Below, in pieces: positions 1-10,415 of a stretch of DNA of 64,000 bases. The DNA is from Vreelandella neptunia (lineage in GTDB: Bacteria; Pseudomonadota; Gammaproteobacteria; Pseudomonadales; Halomonadaceae), in the NCBI RefSeq assembly GCF_034479615.1, contig NZ_CP140255.1, positions 558,001 through 622,000 of the forward strand, given 5' to 3'. How positions within the stretch are numbered: the first letter of the stretch is position 1; each line of letters opens with the position of its first letter. The notes under the pieces were generated by a model that saw only the letters and a list, made by a program, of their open reading frames with translations, ran no database searches and was not told where the DNA came from. The position numbers were made by a program, and so were the translations under genes.

Positions 1-1122
1 ATCAATGTCGGCTTCGGTGGTAAAGCGCCCGAAGCTAAAACGCAGCGATGAGAGCGCCAGCGAGCGTGGCGTGCCGATGCCGAGCAGCACATAGGACGGA
101 TCGACGCTGGCCGAGTTGCACGCCGAACCGGTAGACACCGCCACATCGCGCAGCGCCATCAGCAGCGATTCACCGTCGACGCCTTCAAACGCCAAGTTGA
201 GAATGTTGGGCACTGAGCGCTGCTCTTTATCACCCAATGGCGTGTTGGAAAACACACCGTCGACGCCTTCAAGGCCGCGCAGAAAGCGCTGCTGCAAGGC
301 CGTTATATGGGCGTTGTCTTCGTCGTACTGCTGCTGCATCAGCGCAAAGGCTTCACCCATGCCTGCGATCTGGTGTGTCGGTAGGGTGCCGGAGCGCATA
401 CCGCGCTCGTGGCCACCGCCATGAATCAGCGCCTCAACGCGAATGTCCGGATGGCGCTTCACATACAGCGCTCCGACGCCTTTAGGGCCGTAGGTTTTAT
501 GGCCAGATAGCGACATAAGGTCAATCTGCTGGGCCACTACGTCTAAGGGAATACGCCCCACCGCCTGGGCGGCATCGGTATGAAAGGCCGCGCCAAACTC
601 ATGGGCAACGGCCGCCAGAGCCGCAATGTCGTTGATGCTGCCCAGTTCGTTGTTAACCGCCATCAGTGAGACCAGCGCGGTGTCGTCGCGCATCGCTGCG
701 CGCAGCTGTTCGGGTTCAATGCAGCCATCCCGGCCCGGCGTTAGCCAAGTGACCTCAAAGCCCTCTTTCTCCAGCGCATGGGCAGTGTCAACGATAGCTT
801 TATGCTCAATCGTCGAGGTAACCAAGTGTAGGCCGTGCTCGCGGTTGGCGCGCATAAAGCCTGTCAGCGCCAGGTTGTCTGCTTCGGTGGCGCCGCTGGT
901 CCAGACGATTTCTCGCGGGTCGGCGCCAATCACATCGGCCACCTGGCGGCGTGCCTGCTCCACCACCTGCTCTGCCTGCCAGCCCAGCATATGGCTGCGT
1001 GAAGCCGGGTTGGCAAATAGCTGATCAACCGTCAGGTAGCGTTGCATCACCTCAACCACGCGGGCATCCGCCGGCGCGGTGGCGGCGTAATCCAGGTAAA
1101 TGGGCAGCGTGGGTGTGGTCAT
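1..1122 (-). CDS. iscS: Cysteine desulfurase IscS, 3' end beyond window
   Basis: PLP enzyme that takes sulfur from L-cysteine for Fe-S cluster assembly and tRNA thiolation. The frame runs from ATG at 1122 to the window edge, giving 374 codons, so roughly 30 C-terminal residues of the usual ~404 are missing. Visible landmarks are the N-terminal YLDYAATAP, the Schiff-base lysine in SGHKTYGPKG (about residue 209) and the catalytic cysteine in STGSACNSAS (about residue 335). It lies 52 bp downstream of iscR on the same strand, the standard isc order, so iscU, hscBA and fdx are expected beyond position 1. Family assignment is secure; the partial state is only the window boundary. Confidence 0.95.
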   Translation of the reverse strand, partial: MTTPTLPIYLDYAATAPADARVVEVMQRYLTVDQLFANPASRSHMLGWQAEQVVEQARRQVADVIGADPREIVWTSGATEADNLALTGFMRANREHGLHLVTSTIEHKAIVDTAHALEKEGFEVTWLTPGRDGCIEPEQLRAAMRDDTALVSLMAVNNELGSINDIAALAAVAHEFGAAFHTDAAQAVGRIPLDVVAQQIDLMSLSGHKTYGPKGVGALYVKRHPDIRVEALIHGGGHERGMRSGTLPTHQIAGMGEAFALMQQQYDEDNAHITALQQRFLRGLEGVDGVFSNTPLGDKEQRSVPNILNLAFEGVDGESLLMALRDVAVSTGSACNSASVDPSYVLLGIGTPRSLALSSLRFSFGRFTTEADID

Positions 1123-1174
1123 CGTTACGTTCCAGCGGTTGATCGGTCAGGGCAATCGGGATTGTGTCTTGGAG

Positions 1175-1642
1175 TCAGGGTGAAGAGGCGAGAATGCCTG
1201 CCTCTGCACGCTGTTTCTGTCGCGACGCAATACGTATGACATCAGGACGCAGCATCAGTTGTGCCAGGGTCATATCGTCAAGAAAATGGCGTATCTGTAC
1301 GGAGAGCTCGCACCACAAATGATGCGTCAGGCAAGTATCGCCCTGTTGGCAGTCAGAGAGCCCCTGGCAACGGGTGGCATCTACGCTTTCGTTCACCGCG
1401 TCTATCACTTTTGAGACGCTAATCGCGTCTGCAGGCTGCGAAAGCAGGTAGCCACCGCCCGGGCCGCGCACGCTGTTGACCAAGCCTGCACGGCGCAGGC
1501 GAGCAAAAAGCTGCTCTAAATAGGAGAGCGATATCTCTTGACGCTGGGAGATATCGCTTAGGCTGGTCGGGCCGTTGTGGGCATGCAAGGCTAAATCGAG
1601 CATGGCAGTAACGGCGTAACGGCCTTTAGTGGTCAAGCGCAT
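1175..1642 (-). CDS. iscR: Fe-S cluster-responsive regulator IscR
   Basis: Rrf2-family winged-helix repressor that senses Fe-S status and controls the isc operon. The 155-aa protein begins [11 protein letters not shown], with the HTH in the first ~60 residues. It carries three cysteines spaced C-X5-C-X5-C ([13 protein letters not shown], about residues 94-106) that normally ligate a [2Fe-2S] cluster, followed by the conserved LTHHLW segment. It is the first gene upstream of iscS. Length matches the family (E. coli 162). A sigma70-like promoter is visible 53 bp upstream of the start. Autoregulation by IscR is expected from the family; I did not identify a specific operator. Confidence 0.95.
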   Translation of the reverse strand: MRLTTKGRYAVTAMLDLALHAHNGPTSLSDISQRQEISLSYLEQLFARLRRAGLVNSVRGPGGGYLLSQPADAISVSKVIDAVNESVDATRCQGLSDCQQGDTCLTHHLWCELSVQIRHFLDDMTLAQLMLRPDVIRIASRQKQRAEAGILASSP

Positions 1643-1694
1643 GGCAAGCCCCTCGACGCTGAAAACTCAGCGCACTAACGGCAAATGTGCTGCC

Positions 1695-1724
1695 ATTATG
1701 GGAAAACCTGAGTGCTTTGGTCAA
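1695..1724 (-). promoter_or_regulatory. Probable iscR promoter
   Basis: On the minus strand, TTGACC (1719-1724) and CATAAT (1695-1700) are separated by 18 bp, and the -10 box sits 52 bp upstream of the iscR start codon. This is seen in the sequence; activity is inferred. Confidence 0.55.
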
Positions 1725-1747
1725 CCATTACGCGGCGGCAGTGTTTC

Positions 1748-2584
1748 TTACTCGGCTGATGGCGGAGTGGCCGAGTGCTTGCCAACACCGGGGCAGCCGG
1801 TATCGTTCTCGTCCAGAACGTCGGCAAAATCTTCATCGCGCAGCGCCGGTAGCTGGCCGTCGCGGTAGTTGTCATCTAGCTTACGCAGGGTAGAGCACAT
1901 GCGCTCAATGCGCTCATCCACGGCGTGCATATGGTCGAGCATCGCCTGCATCGAACGGGCTACGGGGTCGGGCATATCCTGGCTGACGCCGTAGGCATCA
2001 AAGCCAAATTTTTGGCAGATGGCTTCTCGGCGGGCGGGATCCACATCCAGTGCTTCTTCCACATCGGGGTCGGCGCGTTTAACGATTTTGCCGGGTATGC
2101 CCACCACAGTGGCGCCGGGGGGCACTTCTTTTGTGACCACGGCATTAGAGCCAATTTTCGCCCCAGCGCCGACCGTAAAGGGCCCCAGTATTTTGGCACC
2201 TGCGCCCACAATCACGCCATCGCCCAAAGTGGGGTGACGCTTGCCTTTGCTCCAGCTGGTGCCGCCCAGGGTGACCCCTTGATAGAGCGTGACGTTATCG
2301 CCCACCAGCGCCGTTTCGCCAATCACCACCCCCATGCCGTGGTCAATAAAAAACCGCCGACCAATCGTGGCGCCCGGGTGAATTTCAATACCGGTGAGCC
2401 AGCGTGAAAACGTCGATAGCGTCCGCGCCAGCCACTTGAGGTTTTTTTTCCACAGCCAGTGGCCGCAGCGATGCAGCAGCAGGGCGTGCAGGCCAGGGTA
2501 GTTGGTCAGCACCTCAAGAAAGTTACGTGCGGCCGGGTCGCGTTCAAATACGCTGTTGATGTCTTCACGTAGACGTTGAAACAT
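1748..2584 (-). CDS. cysE: Serine O-acetyltransferase CysE
   Basis: Transfers acetyl from acetyl-CoA to L-serine, the first step of cysteine synthesis, and so supplies substrate precursor for the neighbouring IscS. The start at 2584 ([21 protein letters not shown]) is chosen because it has an AGGA-type ribosome site and matches the family N-terminus; the frame is open 47 codons further upstream but without conserved sequence. An N-terminal helical domain precedes a left-handed beta helix with hexapeptide repeats (about residues 70-165), including [17 protein letters not shown] and the [11 protein letters not shown] segment. At 278 aa it has a ~100-residue tail after the hexapeptide domain, similar to long Azotobacter/Pseudomonas-type SATs. 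Confidence 0.93.
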   Translation of the reverse strand: MFQRLREDINSVFERDPAARNFLEVLTNYPGLHALLLHRCGHWLWKKNLKWLARTLSTFSRWLTGIEIHPGATIGRRFFIDHGMGVVIGETALVGDNVTLYQGVTLGGTSWSKGKRHPTLGDGVIVGAGAKILGPFTVGAGAKIGSNAVVTKEVPPGATVVGIPGKIVKRADPDVEEALDVDPARREAICQKFGFDAYGVSQDMPDPVARSMQAMLDHMHAVDERIERMCSTLRKLDDNYRDGQLPALRDEDFADVLDENDTGCPGVGKHSATPPSAE

Positions 2585-2765
2585 GAGGTGTTCCTTGGCG
2601 TTATAAAGGCGGCGTCTAGCTATTGAACTATTAGAACGGATTCTTGAAATATCGCCGGTTCTTGGAATATCAATAGAGAAAATCAATAGAGAAATCACAT
2701 TAGCAGAATAGCGAAGTTGGGGCACGCAGCATCAACTTCAAGTTTAGCGTTTCCTGTCTAATAAA

Positions 2766-3530
2766 TTACGGCTTGCGTGGCTTGGTATTCGCAGCCTTTT
2801 CGGTGGCCGATAGAATTCCACGCAAAATATTCATTTCCATGCGCTCTGGGCGGGCGCGCAGGTACAGGCGGCGCAGTCTCGCCATTAGCTGTCGCGGCTG
2901 CTCAGGGTCGTGGAAATCAATGCCAATCAGCGTGCGCTCTAAGTGCTCAAAGTAGCGCTCTAGCTCGGCGTGGGTGGCCAGATCATCGTCATCATTTGGC
3001 ACAGTTGGAGGTGCATCCGCTTGGCCATCTGATTGGCTTAGCCACGCCATGCGACACTCATAGGCAAGCACCTGCACCGCTGCGGCCAAATTGAGCGAGC
3101 TAAAGTTGGCATTGGTAGGAATATGCACGTGAGCGTGACAGCGTTGTAATTCAGCATTGGTAAGGCCGCTGTCTTCTCGGCCAAACACCAGTGCCACCCG
3201 GGCGCCTGCGAGCTGGCACTCGTCGGGCAGCCGGTCAGCTAATTCCCGCGGTGAAATCATCGGCCAGGGTAGGGTGCGCGAGCGTGCACTGGCACCCACG
3301 GCCAGGGTGCAGTCGGCTACTGCGTCTTCCAGGGTTGCGTGAACCTGGGCTTGGTGAAGCAGGTGATCTGCGCCGGAGGCGCGGGAAATGCTGTCCTGGG
3401 TAATCACCTCACAGCGGGGGGCGACCAGGGCCAAATCTGCCAAGCCCATATTGTGCATGGCGCGGGCGACGCCGCCGATGTTACCAGGATGGCTAGTGCC
3501 GATTAAAATAATGCGGATGCGCTCAAGCAT
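2766..3530 (-). CDS. trmJ: tRNA (cytidine/uridine-2'-O-)-methyltransferase TrmJ
   Basis: SPOUT-family 2'-O-methyltransferase acting on position 32 of several tRNAs. The start at 3530 (MLERIRIILIGTSHPGN) fits the family; a 20-codon upstream extension in frame is not conserved. The knot-forming SAM site appears as ALVFGREDSGLTNAEL (about residues 114-129) and IPTNANFSSLNLAAAVQVL (about residues 136-154). The C-terminal helical extension ends KAANTKPRKP. In gammaproteobacteria trmJ commonly lies between suhB and cysE or iscR, as here. It is divergent from suhB, and the two start codons lie about 175 bp apart. Confidence 0.93.
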   Translation of the reverse strand: MLERIRIILIGTSHPGNIGGVARAMHNMGLADLALVAPRCEVITQDSISRASGADHLLHQAQVHATLEDAVADCTLAVGASARSRTLPWPMISPRELADRLPDECQLAGARVALVFGREDSGLTNAELQRCHAHVHIPTNANFSSLNLAAAVQVLAYECRMAWLSQSDGQADAPPTVPNDDDDLATHAELERYFEHLERTLIGIDFHDPEQPRQLMARLRRLYLRARPERMEMNILRGILSATEKAANTKPRKP

Positions 3531-3704
3531 GAATAAGGCTCGGTGAATAAAGAGGGTGATTATTATCGCGTAAAGCGCGCAGTCTAACATGAGTCGGTGG
3601 TATGCCCGAGAGCGGTCTGCTAGAATTGCGCGCCAAAGGCGGCACCTGCGCCTACTTATGCTTTAGCATCACGTTCTTTAACATCACTGTCACAAGGCCC
3701 GATC

Positions 3705-4499
3705 ATGAATCCGATGGTCCAATTTACGCTGCGTGCTGCACGCAGCGCTGTTGAACACTTCCTCCGCGTACGCGAACGTATTGAAAATGCGCACGATGAA
3801 TTTAACCTTGACCGCCTGCTCGACGAGACGGCGCGCAAGGCCGAAGCGACGATTGTGCAGCAGTTGGAGCGCGGTTATCCCCAGCACGGTGTTACCGGCC
3901 GCTTTACCCCGCACCGCGCGGGTGAAGGCGAAGGCGCGGACATCGTCTGGAAAATTGAACCGATGCACGGCTACTCCAATTTAGCCGTTGCCGGTAAGGG
4001 CTTTGCACTCTCAGTGGTGTGTCTTATCAAAGGTCGTCCCGAGCACGCAGTGATTATCTGCCCGTTCGCCGACGACGAATATATCGCCAGCCGCGGCCGC
4101 GGCGCCCAGCACAACGACAAGCGCATGCGCGTTAGCAAGCCAACCGCCATTAGCGGTACGCGTATGGCCATGAGCCTGCCGGAAGTCTGGCTACGCCCGC
4201 GCAATTTACCTGCCTATTTAACCGTTTCACAGCAACTTGCTCCGCAGATAGAAAATCTGCTGGCCACGGGCTGTGGGCTGCTGGATTTGTGTGAGTTGGC
4301 CACCGGGCGAGTGGATAGCGCTTTTGTACTCGGCTTGGAAGAGCAGGATATGCTGGTAGGCACGCTGTTCCTGAAAGAGGCGGGCGCCTTGATGGGCACG
4401 CCGGACGGCCAACCCACAGTGAAAGTGGAAGGGCAGTTAATGGCCGCTGGGCCGCGTCTCTACAAGGCGCTGATCAAGCAGCTAACGCCGCACTTTTAA
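3705..4499 (+). CDS. suhB: SuhB-type inositol monophosphatase homologue, catalytic site degenerate
   Basis: 264-aa member of the IMPase fold in the syntenic position of suhB. In E. coli, SuhB is both a phosphatase and an rRNA antitermination/NusA partner. The start has AAGG upstream. The overall fold is preserved: GRPEHAVIICPFADDEYIASRGRGAQ and CGLLDLCELATGRVDSAFVLGLEEQD align well. The metal site does not. The acidic EES motif is absent (GRFTPHRAGEGEG). The DPLDGT motif reads EPMHGY (codons near 3956-3973), replacing both aspartates. Only the late aspartate (EEQDMLVG) remains. It therefore probably lacks phosphatase activity, while an RNA-polymerase-associated role may be retained (inference). 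Confidence 0.88.
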   Translation: MNPMVQFTLRAARSAVEHFLRVRERIENAHDEFNLDRLLDETARKAEATIVQQLERGYPQHGVTGRFTPHRAGEGEGADIVWKIEPMHGYSNLAVAGKGFALSVVCLIKGRPEHAVIICPFADDEYIASRGRGAQHNDKRMRVSKPTAISGTRMAMSLPEVWLRPRNLPAYLTVSQQLAPQIENLLATGCGLLDLCELATGRVDSAFVLGLEEQDMLVGTLFLKEAGALMGTPDGQPTVKVEGQLMAAGPRLYKALIKQLTPHF

Positions 4500-4557
4500 G
4501 TAAGTAGCCATGCTAAGCTTTTAAAGGTAAAAGCGTTAAAGACGACCGTTTTTAAAG

Positions 4558-4600
4558 ACAAAAAAAAGCCCCTGCTGGGTTTCCAGTAGGGGCTTTTTTG
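4558..4600. terminator. Bidirectional intrinsic terminator
   Basis: An A-tract, a GC-rich stem (AGCCCCTGCTGG paired with CCAGTAGGGGCT, one G-T pair) around a GTTT loop, and a T-tract lie between the converging suhB and secF genes. It has the right shape to stop transcription from both sides. Confidence 0.9.
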
Positions 4601-4633
4601 TAGGCTAAATAAGAGGAGTAAAGAGATGCGCCG

Positions 4634-5560
4634 TTAAGGCAGCTCTTCCTCTTCTTCGTCCAGCTCTTTCTTGGTGGGAATCAAATCTTCCCGTGACAGT
4701 TTTAGCGGTAGCAGAAGCGCCGCGGCAATGTAGATAGACGAGAACGTGCCCACTACGATACCGACCAGTAGTGCAATGGCAAAGTTCTCAATCATATCGC
4801 CGCCCAGCAGCAGCAGAGCGAGCAGTACCAGGACAGTGGTCCCAGAGGTGGCCAGAGTGCGCGAGAGCGTGGCGTTAATCGCTTCGTTGAAGATCTGCGG
4901 CATATCGTCGATGCGCGAGGTACGGATGGCTTCGCGGACGCGATCATAAACCACGATCGTATCGTTCAACGAGTAGCCGATCACTGCCAGGATGGCCGCC
5001 AATACGGTAAGGTCGAAATCGAGCTGAAACAGCGCAAAAACGCCCACCACAATCAGTACATCGTGTAGCAGTGCCAGCAGTGCACCAATCGCAAACTTGT
5101 ACTGGAAGCGGAAGGCGACATAGAGCATGACCACGCCGAGTGCGACCAGCATGCCCAGTCCGCTCTGGTCGCGCAGTTGGTCACCCACCTGGGAGCCAAC
5201 AAACTCGGAGCGAATAAGATCCACGCTATCGCCACTGGAGCGCAGCAGGTTAACGACCTCGCCGCCTACGTCGGCATCAAATGCCTGTTGTAGGCGAATC
5301 AATACTTCGGTTGATGCCCCAAAGGTTTGCACTGAGACATCCTGGAAGCCGCTCTCCTCGAGCAATACCCGAATGGCATCTAATGAAGGTGCAGCACCGT
5401 AGCGCACCTCAATCAGCGTGCCGCCAGTAAAATCCAGCCCGAAGTTAAGCTGTTGAAAAACGATGGCAGCAATCGACGCGATTATCATTGCAGCTGAGAC
5501 GATATACGCAAATTTACGTCGCCCCATAAAGTCGATTTGCAGATGTGATAGGGGTTTCAT
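4634..5560 (-). CDS. secF: Protein translocase subunit SecF
   Basis: RND-like membrane partner of SecD that uses the proton motive force to complete Sec-dependent export. The 308-aa start at 5560 (MKPLSHLQIDFMGRRKFAY) has AGAGG at proper spacing; a GTG two codons earlier is less likely. Six TM segments are visible: one N-terminal (IVSAAMIIASIAAIVFQ), five clustered after residue 130. A periplasmic P1 loop begins with the family signature GLDFTGGTLIEVRYG. SLNDTIVVYDRVRE is the conserved cytosolic motif. It is the last gene of queA-tgt-yajC-secD-secF, and a terminator lies just after it. Confidence 0.95.
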   Translation of the reverse strand: MKPLSHLQIDFMGRRKFAYIVSAAMIIASIAAIVFQQLNFGLDFTGGTLIEVRYGAAPSLDAIRVLLEESGFQDVSVQTFGASTEVLIRLQQAFDADVGGEVVNLLRSSGDSVDLIRSEFVGSQVGDQLRDQSGLGMLVALGVVMLYVAFRFQYKFAIGALLALLHDVLIVVGVFALFQLDFDLTVLAAILAVIGYSLNDTIVVYDRVREAIRTSRIDDMPQIFNEAINATLSRTLATSGTTVLVLLALLLLGGDMIENFAIALLVGIVVGTFSSIYIAAALLLPLKLSREDLIPTKKELDEEEEELP

Positions 5561-5593
5561 TACCACCTCTTAAGTTCTGGGCTAGGCACGTGG

Positions 5594-5648
5594 TTCAAAT
5601 CCATGCATTTCAAATCCGTGCATTTCAAATCCGTGCATTTCAAATCCA
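5594..5648. repeat. 15-bp tandem repeat spanning the secD stop codon
   Basis: Three full copies of TTCAAATCCRTGCAT (5594-5608, 5609-5623, 5624-5638) plus a partial fourth copy (from 5639) lie in the secD-secF spacer. The partial copy contains the secD stop codon (5640-5642), so the repeat grew from the secD tail outward. The period is a multiple of three, and each unit brings another in-frame TGA. Confidence 0.9.
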
Positions 5649-7493
5649 CAGCTTTTTGACGGGTTTGCTGCCATAAACCAGGTTAACCATGGCGCGAGTC
5701 ACCATTAGAGCAGTGAATAGCGACGTCAAAATACCGATAGAGAGCGTGACGGCAAAACCTTTGACCGGGCCGGTGCCAATTGAAAACAGGATTACGGCCA
5801 CCAGCAGTGTGGTGATGTTAGCGTCGACGATGGAGGTGAAGGCTCGTTCGTAGCCGGCTTGAATGGCCTGCTGAACCGACATTCCATTGCGTAGCTCTTC
5901 GCGTATTCGCTCGAAAATCAGTACGTTGGCATCTACCGCCATGCCCAGCGTCAGTACGATGCCGGCAATGCCCGGCAGTGTCAGCGTGGCGCCCAGCATC
6001 GACATCACCGCGACCAGCAGCGTTAAGTTCAGCGCCAGGGCAATGTTGGCAAACACGCCAAACACCTTGTAGCGCACCAGCATAAACAGCACGACCAGCA
6101 GTAAGCCGATCTGTACCGAGAGCAGGCCCCGCTCGATGTTTTCAGCGCCCAGGCTTGGCCCAATGGTGCGCTCTTGAACGAAGTAGATGGGTGCCGCAAG
6201 TGAGCCAGAACGCAGCAGAAGCGCCAGTTCAGCCGCTTCTGTCGGCGAATCCAAGCCGGTGATACGGAAGCTGTTGCCCAGGGCGCTTTGAATCGTTGCC
6301 AGACTAATCAGGCCGCGCTCAACGTAGGGCTCGCGCTCGATGGTCTCTTCGCCGGTTTCCGGGTCGGTCACCACGGTGTCTTCGCTCTTGTGCTCAATGA
6401 ACAGCACCGCCATATTGCGACCGATATTGGTGCGTGTGGCGCGGTTCATAAGCGTGCCACCGGTACCGTCCAGATCAATGTTGACCTGCGGGCGGCCATT
6501 CTCATCAAAGCTGTTGCTGGCACTGGAGACACTATCGCCGGTAATGATCACATCGCGCATTAGTTCAGCAGTGCGCGAAGGCTCATTGCGAAAGGTGAGG
6601 GTTTCCGTTTCGTTATCCGGCGTATCGTTGCGCGCTTCCAGGCGGAACTCCAGATTCGCCGTTGCGCCAACAATGCGCTTAGCTGCCACGGTGTCCTGGA
6701 TACCCGGCAGCTCCACCACAATCTGGTTGGGGCCTTGGCGCTGCACCATGGGCTCCGCGACACCCAGTTCGTTGACCCGGTTGCGTAGGGTGGTCAAGTT
6801 CTGGTTGATCGCGTAATCCTGAATTTCGTTAACCGACTGATCGCTAAGGGTCATAACCAGCGTTGAAGCGCGGCCATCGCCTTCACTGCTGTATTCAAAC
6901 TCAGGAAAGTCACGGCTGATCAGGCTGCGTGCCGTGTCGCGGTCTTCGGCACTGGCAAAGTCGATCGACAGCGAGCGCTCTTCGATATCGGTATTACGAT
7001 AGCGAATCCGCTCGTCGCGCAGCAGCTCACGCATGGCGCTAGCGTTGACTTCCAGGCGCTGGGTCAGCGCGGCATCCATATCCACTTCGAGCAGGAAGTG
7101 CACACCACCGCGCAGATCAAGACCCAATGTCATGGGCGAGGCGGAAAACGCCTGCAGCCATTCAGGTGTTGCTTCAGCGAGGTTGAGGGCTACCGTTGCG
7201 TCATTGCCTAATAGCTCAGTGGCGATGTCGCGTGCGGGGAGTTGATCGTCATCGTGACGCAAACGAATAAGCCACTGCCCGTTCTCTTCTTCGAGGGCTT
7301 TGATCTCAATATCGTTTTCGTTGAGCGCGGTTTCAACACGGTCTATCTGACGCTCATCCAGCGAATCGCCTTGGGCGCTGCTAATTTGGATGGCGGGATC
7401 TTCGGGGAATAGATTGGGAAGCGAGTAGATAAGGCCAACCACCAGGACGACCAGTATCAGTAGATACTTCCACAGGGGGTAACGGTTGAGCAT
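5640..7493 (-). CDS. secD: Protein translocase subunit SecD
   Basis: 617-aa inner-membrane SecDF subunit. The start at 7493 (MLNRYPLWKYLLIL) is supported by AGGG upstream; a 24-codon in-frame upstream extension is not conserved. One N-terminal TM is followed by the large periplasmic P1 domain (about residues 35-440), containing LGLDLRGGVHFLLEV and the ELPGIQD motif. Five TMs then form the proton channel, with GMAVDANVLIFERIREE conserved. It is 79 bp upstream of secF and separated from it by a tandem repeat. Length agrees with E. coli SecD (615). Confidence 0.95.
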   Translation of the reverse strand: MLNRYPLWKYLLILVVLVVGLIYSLPNLFPEDPAIQISSAQGDSLDERQIDRVETALNENDIEIKALEEENGQWLIRLRHDDDQLPARDIATELLGNDATVALNLAEATPEWLQAFSASPMTLGLDLRGGVHFLLEVDMDAALTQRLEVNASAMRELLRDERIRYRNTDIEERSLSIDFASAEDRDTARSLISRDFPEFEYSSEGDGRASTLVMTLSDQSVNEIQDYAINQNLTTLRNRVNELGVAEPMVQRQGPNQIVVELPGIQDTVAAKRIVGATANLEFRLEARNDTPDNETETLTFRNEPSRTAELMRDVIITGDSVSSASNSFDENGRPQVNIDLDGTGGTLMNRATRTNIGRNMAVLFIEHKSEDTVVTDPETGEETIEREPYVERGLISLATIQSALGNSFRITGLDSPTEAAELALLLRSGSLAAPIYFVQERTIGPSLGAENIERGLLSVQIGLLLVVLFMLVRYKVFGVFANIALALNLTLLVAVMSMLGATLTLPGIAGIVLTLGMAVDANVLIFERIREELRNGMSVQQAIQAGYERAFTSIVDANITTLLVAVILFSIGTGPVKGFAVTLSIGILTSLFTALMVTRAMVNLVYGSKPVKKLWI

Positions 7494-7625
7494 GCAAGCC
7501 CTGCCTTCAATTACAAACGGAATGCTGTGCACGAACACGCCGCGCACAGCAAAGTTCACCATCATTCATACCATGTCACCCCTGCCGGGGTGGCTGGCAC
7601 TGGCTCGGCAGGGGTATTACAAGGT

Positions 7626-7952
7626 TTAGATGGACTTGATGGTGCCTTTAGGCAGTACGGCGGCAACGGCGTTCTTCTGCACGTTAACTTCGGTGCCTTC
7701 AGAGATCTCGATGGTCAGGAATTCGTCGCTCACCTTAGTGATACGACCCACCAAACCGCCGCCAATGACGATCTCATCGCCTTTGTCCAGGTTGCTGACC
7801 AGTTGCTTGTGCTGCTTGGCGCGTTTGGCCTGCGGGCGCCACAGCAGGAAGTAGAAAATCAGCACGAAGCCGACCAGCATGACGATTTGCGCAATACCAC
7901 CGCCAGCGGCGGCTTCTTGGGCATGGGCTGGTGAGATGAAGAAATCCAGCAT
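7626..7952 (-). CDS. yajC: Preprotein translocase accessory subunit YajC
   Basis: Small single-TM subunit that associates with SecDF and with AcrB-type pumps. The 108-aa protein has a short Ala-rich N-terminus, one TM segment (about residues 19-38, IVMLVGFVLIFYFLLW) and the diagnostic RPQAKRAKQHKQL and GDEIVIGGGLVGRI motifs in the cytosolic domain. It lies between tgt and secD on the minus strand, the conserved gammaproteobacterial order. Four tandem 15-bp units lie immediately upstream of its start region, between it and tgt. Confidence 0.95.
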   Translation of the reverse strand: MLDFFISPAHAQEAAAGGGIAQIVMLVGFVLIFYFLLWRPQAKRAKQHKQLVSNLDKGDEIVIGGGLVGRITKVSDEFLTIEISEGTEVNVQKNAVAAVLPKGTIKSI

Positions 7953-7974
7953 TGTAGAGAGCTCCTGAGTTAGA

Positions 7975-8035
7975 AAAAGCTTAGGTTTTTAAAGGCTTAG
8001 TTATGAAAGCTTGGTTGTTAAAAGCTTGGTTCAAA
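7975..8035. repeat. Four degenerate 15-bp tandem units upstream of yajC
   Basis: AAAAGCTTAGGTTTTT, AAAGGCTTAGTTATG, AAAGCTTGGTTGTTA and AAAGCTTGGTTCAAA follow one another in the tgt-yajC spacer. They resemble in length, but not in sequence, the tandem repeat in the secD-secF spacer 2.4 kb away. Confidence 0.8.
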
Positions 8036-8058
8036 AAAACATAGTCGAACAGTTTAAA

Positions 8059-8078
8059 CCACGCGCCAAGGCGCGTGG
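8059..8078 (-). terminator. Hairpin after tgt
   Basis: Perfect 8-bp stem CCACGCGC/GCGCGTGG with a 4-nt loop, 18 bp past the tgt stop and followed on the minus strand by TTTAAA. It could attenuate transcription from tgt into yajC; the T-tract is short. Confidence 0.5.
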
Positions 8079-8096
8079 CGATTAATTCGCTTGATT

Positions 8097-9308
<1,212 letters not shown>

Positions 9309-10340
9309 CTAGCGGGTTAACAACATGGCATCGCCGTAGCTAAAAAACGCATAGCGCTCGGCCACTGCCCGTTGATAGGCGTGCATGATGGTGTCATAGC
9401 CGACAAAGGAGGACACCAGCATCAGCAGCGTCGATTCGGGTAGATGGAAGTTGGTAATTAAAGCATCCACGCAGCGCCACTGGTAACCGGGGTAGATGAA
9501 AATATCGGTGTCGCCGCTATAGGGCGCGATCTGCCCATCGCTGCTTTTCATGCAGGCGCTTTCCAGGCAGCGCACGCTGGTGGTGCCCACTGCCACCACG
9601 CGCTTACCTGCTGCCAGGGTCTCGCGCACTTGCTGACAGGTGGCCTCCGTGACCTCAATCCACTCGCTGTGCATATGGTGTTCAAGGATGTTGTCGACGC
9701 GCACCGGCTGAAAAGTGCCTGCGCCTACGTGCAGCGTCACAAAGGCACGATTAATGCCTTTATCGGCAAGGGCATCCAGCAGCGGCTGATCAAAGTGCAG
9801 CCCGGCGGTCGGCGCCGCCACCGCGCCGTCACGCCGAGCATAGACGGTCTGGTAGCGCTCACGGTCGCTGAGTTCGTCTTCGCGGGTAATGTAGGGCGGC
9901 AGCGGCATATGGCCGTGCTTTTCAAGCAGCGCAATCATCGGCGTATCGCCCAAAAATCGCAGCTCAAACAGCGCATCACGGCGGCCTTCTACAATGGCGT
10001 GAATATCACCCTCGAAAATCAGCTCGGTGCCGGGCTTCGGGGATTTACTCGAGCGAATATGCGCCAAACCGCGGTGGGCATCCAGTGGGCGCTCCAACAG
10101 CATCTCCACTTTGCCGCCGCTGGCCTTATGGCCGTGCAGGCGCGCTGGAATTACCCGGGTGTCGTTAAACACCAGTAGGTCGCCGGGTTCCAGAAGCTCA
10201 AGCAAATCGGGAAAACGGCGGTGTTCCAACGCGCCGCTCTGGCCATCCACGCACAGCAAACGGCAGTCGCTACGCTGTTCAGAAGGGTAGCGAGCAATTA
10301 ATTCGTCGGGTAGCTCGTAATGAAAATCCGCGCGCTGCAT
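9309..10340 (-). CDS. queA: S-adenosylmethionine:tRNA ribosyltransferase-isomerase QueA
   Basis: Transfers and isomerises the ribosyl of SAM onto preQ1 in tRNA to make epoxyqueuosine. The 343-aa protein begins [29 protein letters not shown]. Conserved motifs are [22 protein letters not shown] and [13 protein letters not shown], and [15 protein letters not shown] lies near the C-terminus. It is the first gene of the queA-tgt-yajC-secD-secF operon and is divergent from the tRNA-Leu gene. The 114 bp between them must hold both promoters. Confidence 0.95.
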   Translation of the reverse strand: MQRADFHYELPDELIARYPSEQRSDCRLLCVDGQSGALEHRRFPDLLELLEPGDLLVFNDTRVIPARLHGHKASGGKVEMLLERPLDAHRGLAHIRSSKSPKPGTELIFEGDIHAIVEGRRDALFELRFLGDTPMIALLEKHGHMPLPPYITREDELSDRERYQTVYARRDGAVAAPTAGLHFDQPLLDALADKGINRAFVTLHVGAGTFQPVRVDNILEHHMHSEWIEVTEATCQQVRETLAAGKRVVAVGTTSVRCLESACMKSSDGQIAPYSGDTDIFIYPGYQWRCVDALITNFHLPESTLLMLVSSFVGYDTIMHAYQRAVAERYAFFSYGDAMLLTR

Positions 10341-10415
10341 GGCGTATAACTCTTAACGTTGATCAAACAGGCGGCATAGGATAGCGCTTTGGCTGCATAA
10401 AGTCAGTCAATGTGA

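Noticed and set aside
2640..2700. Short repeated ATCAATAGAGAAA-type units upstream of cysE
   Set aside because: Only two imperfect units; too little to call a repeat or operator.
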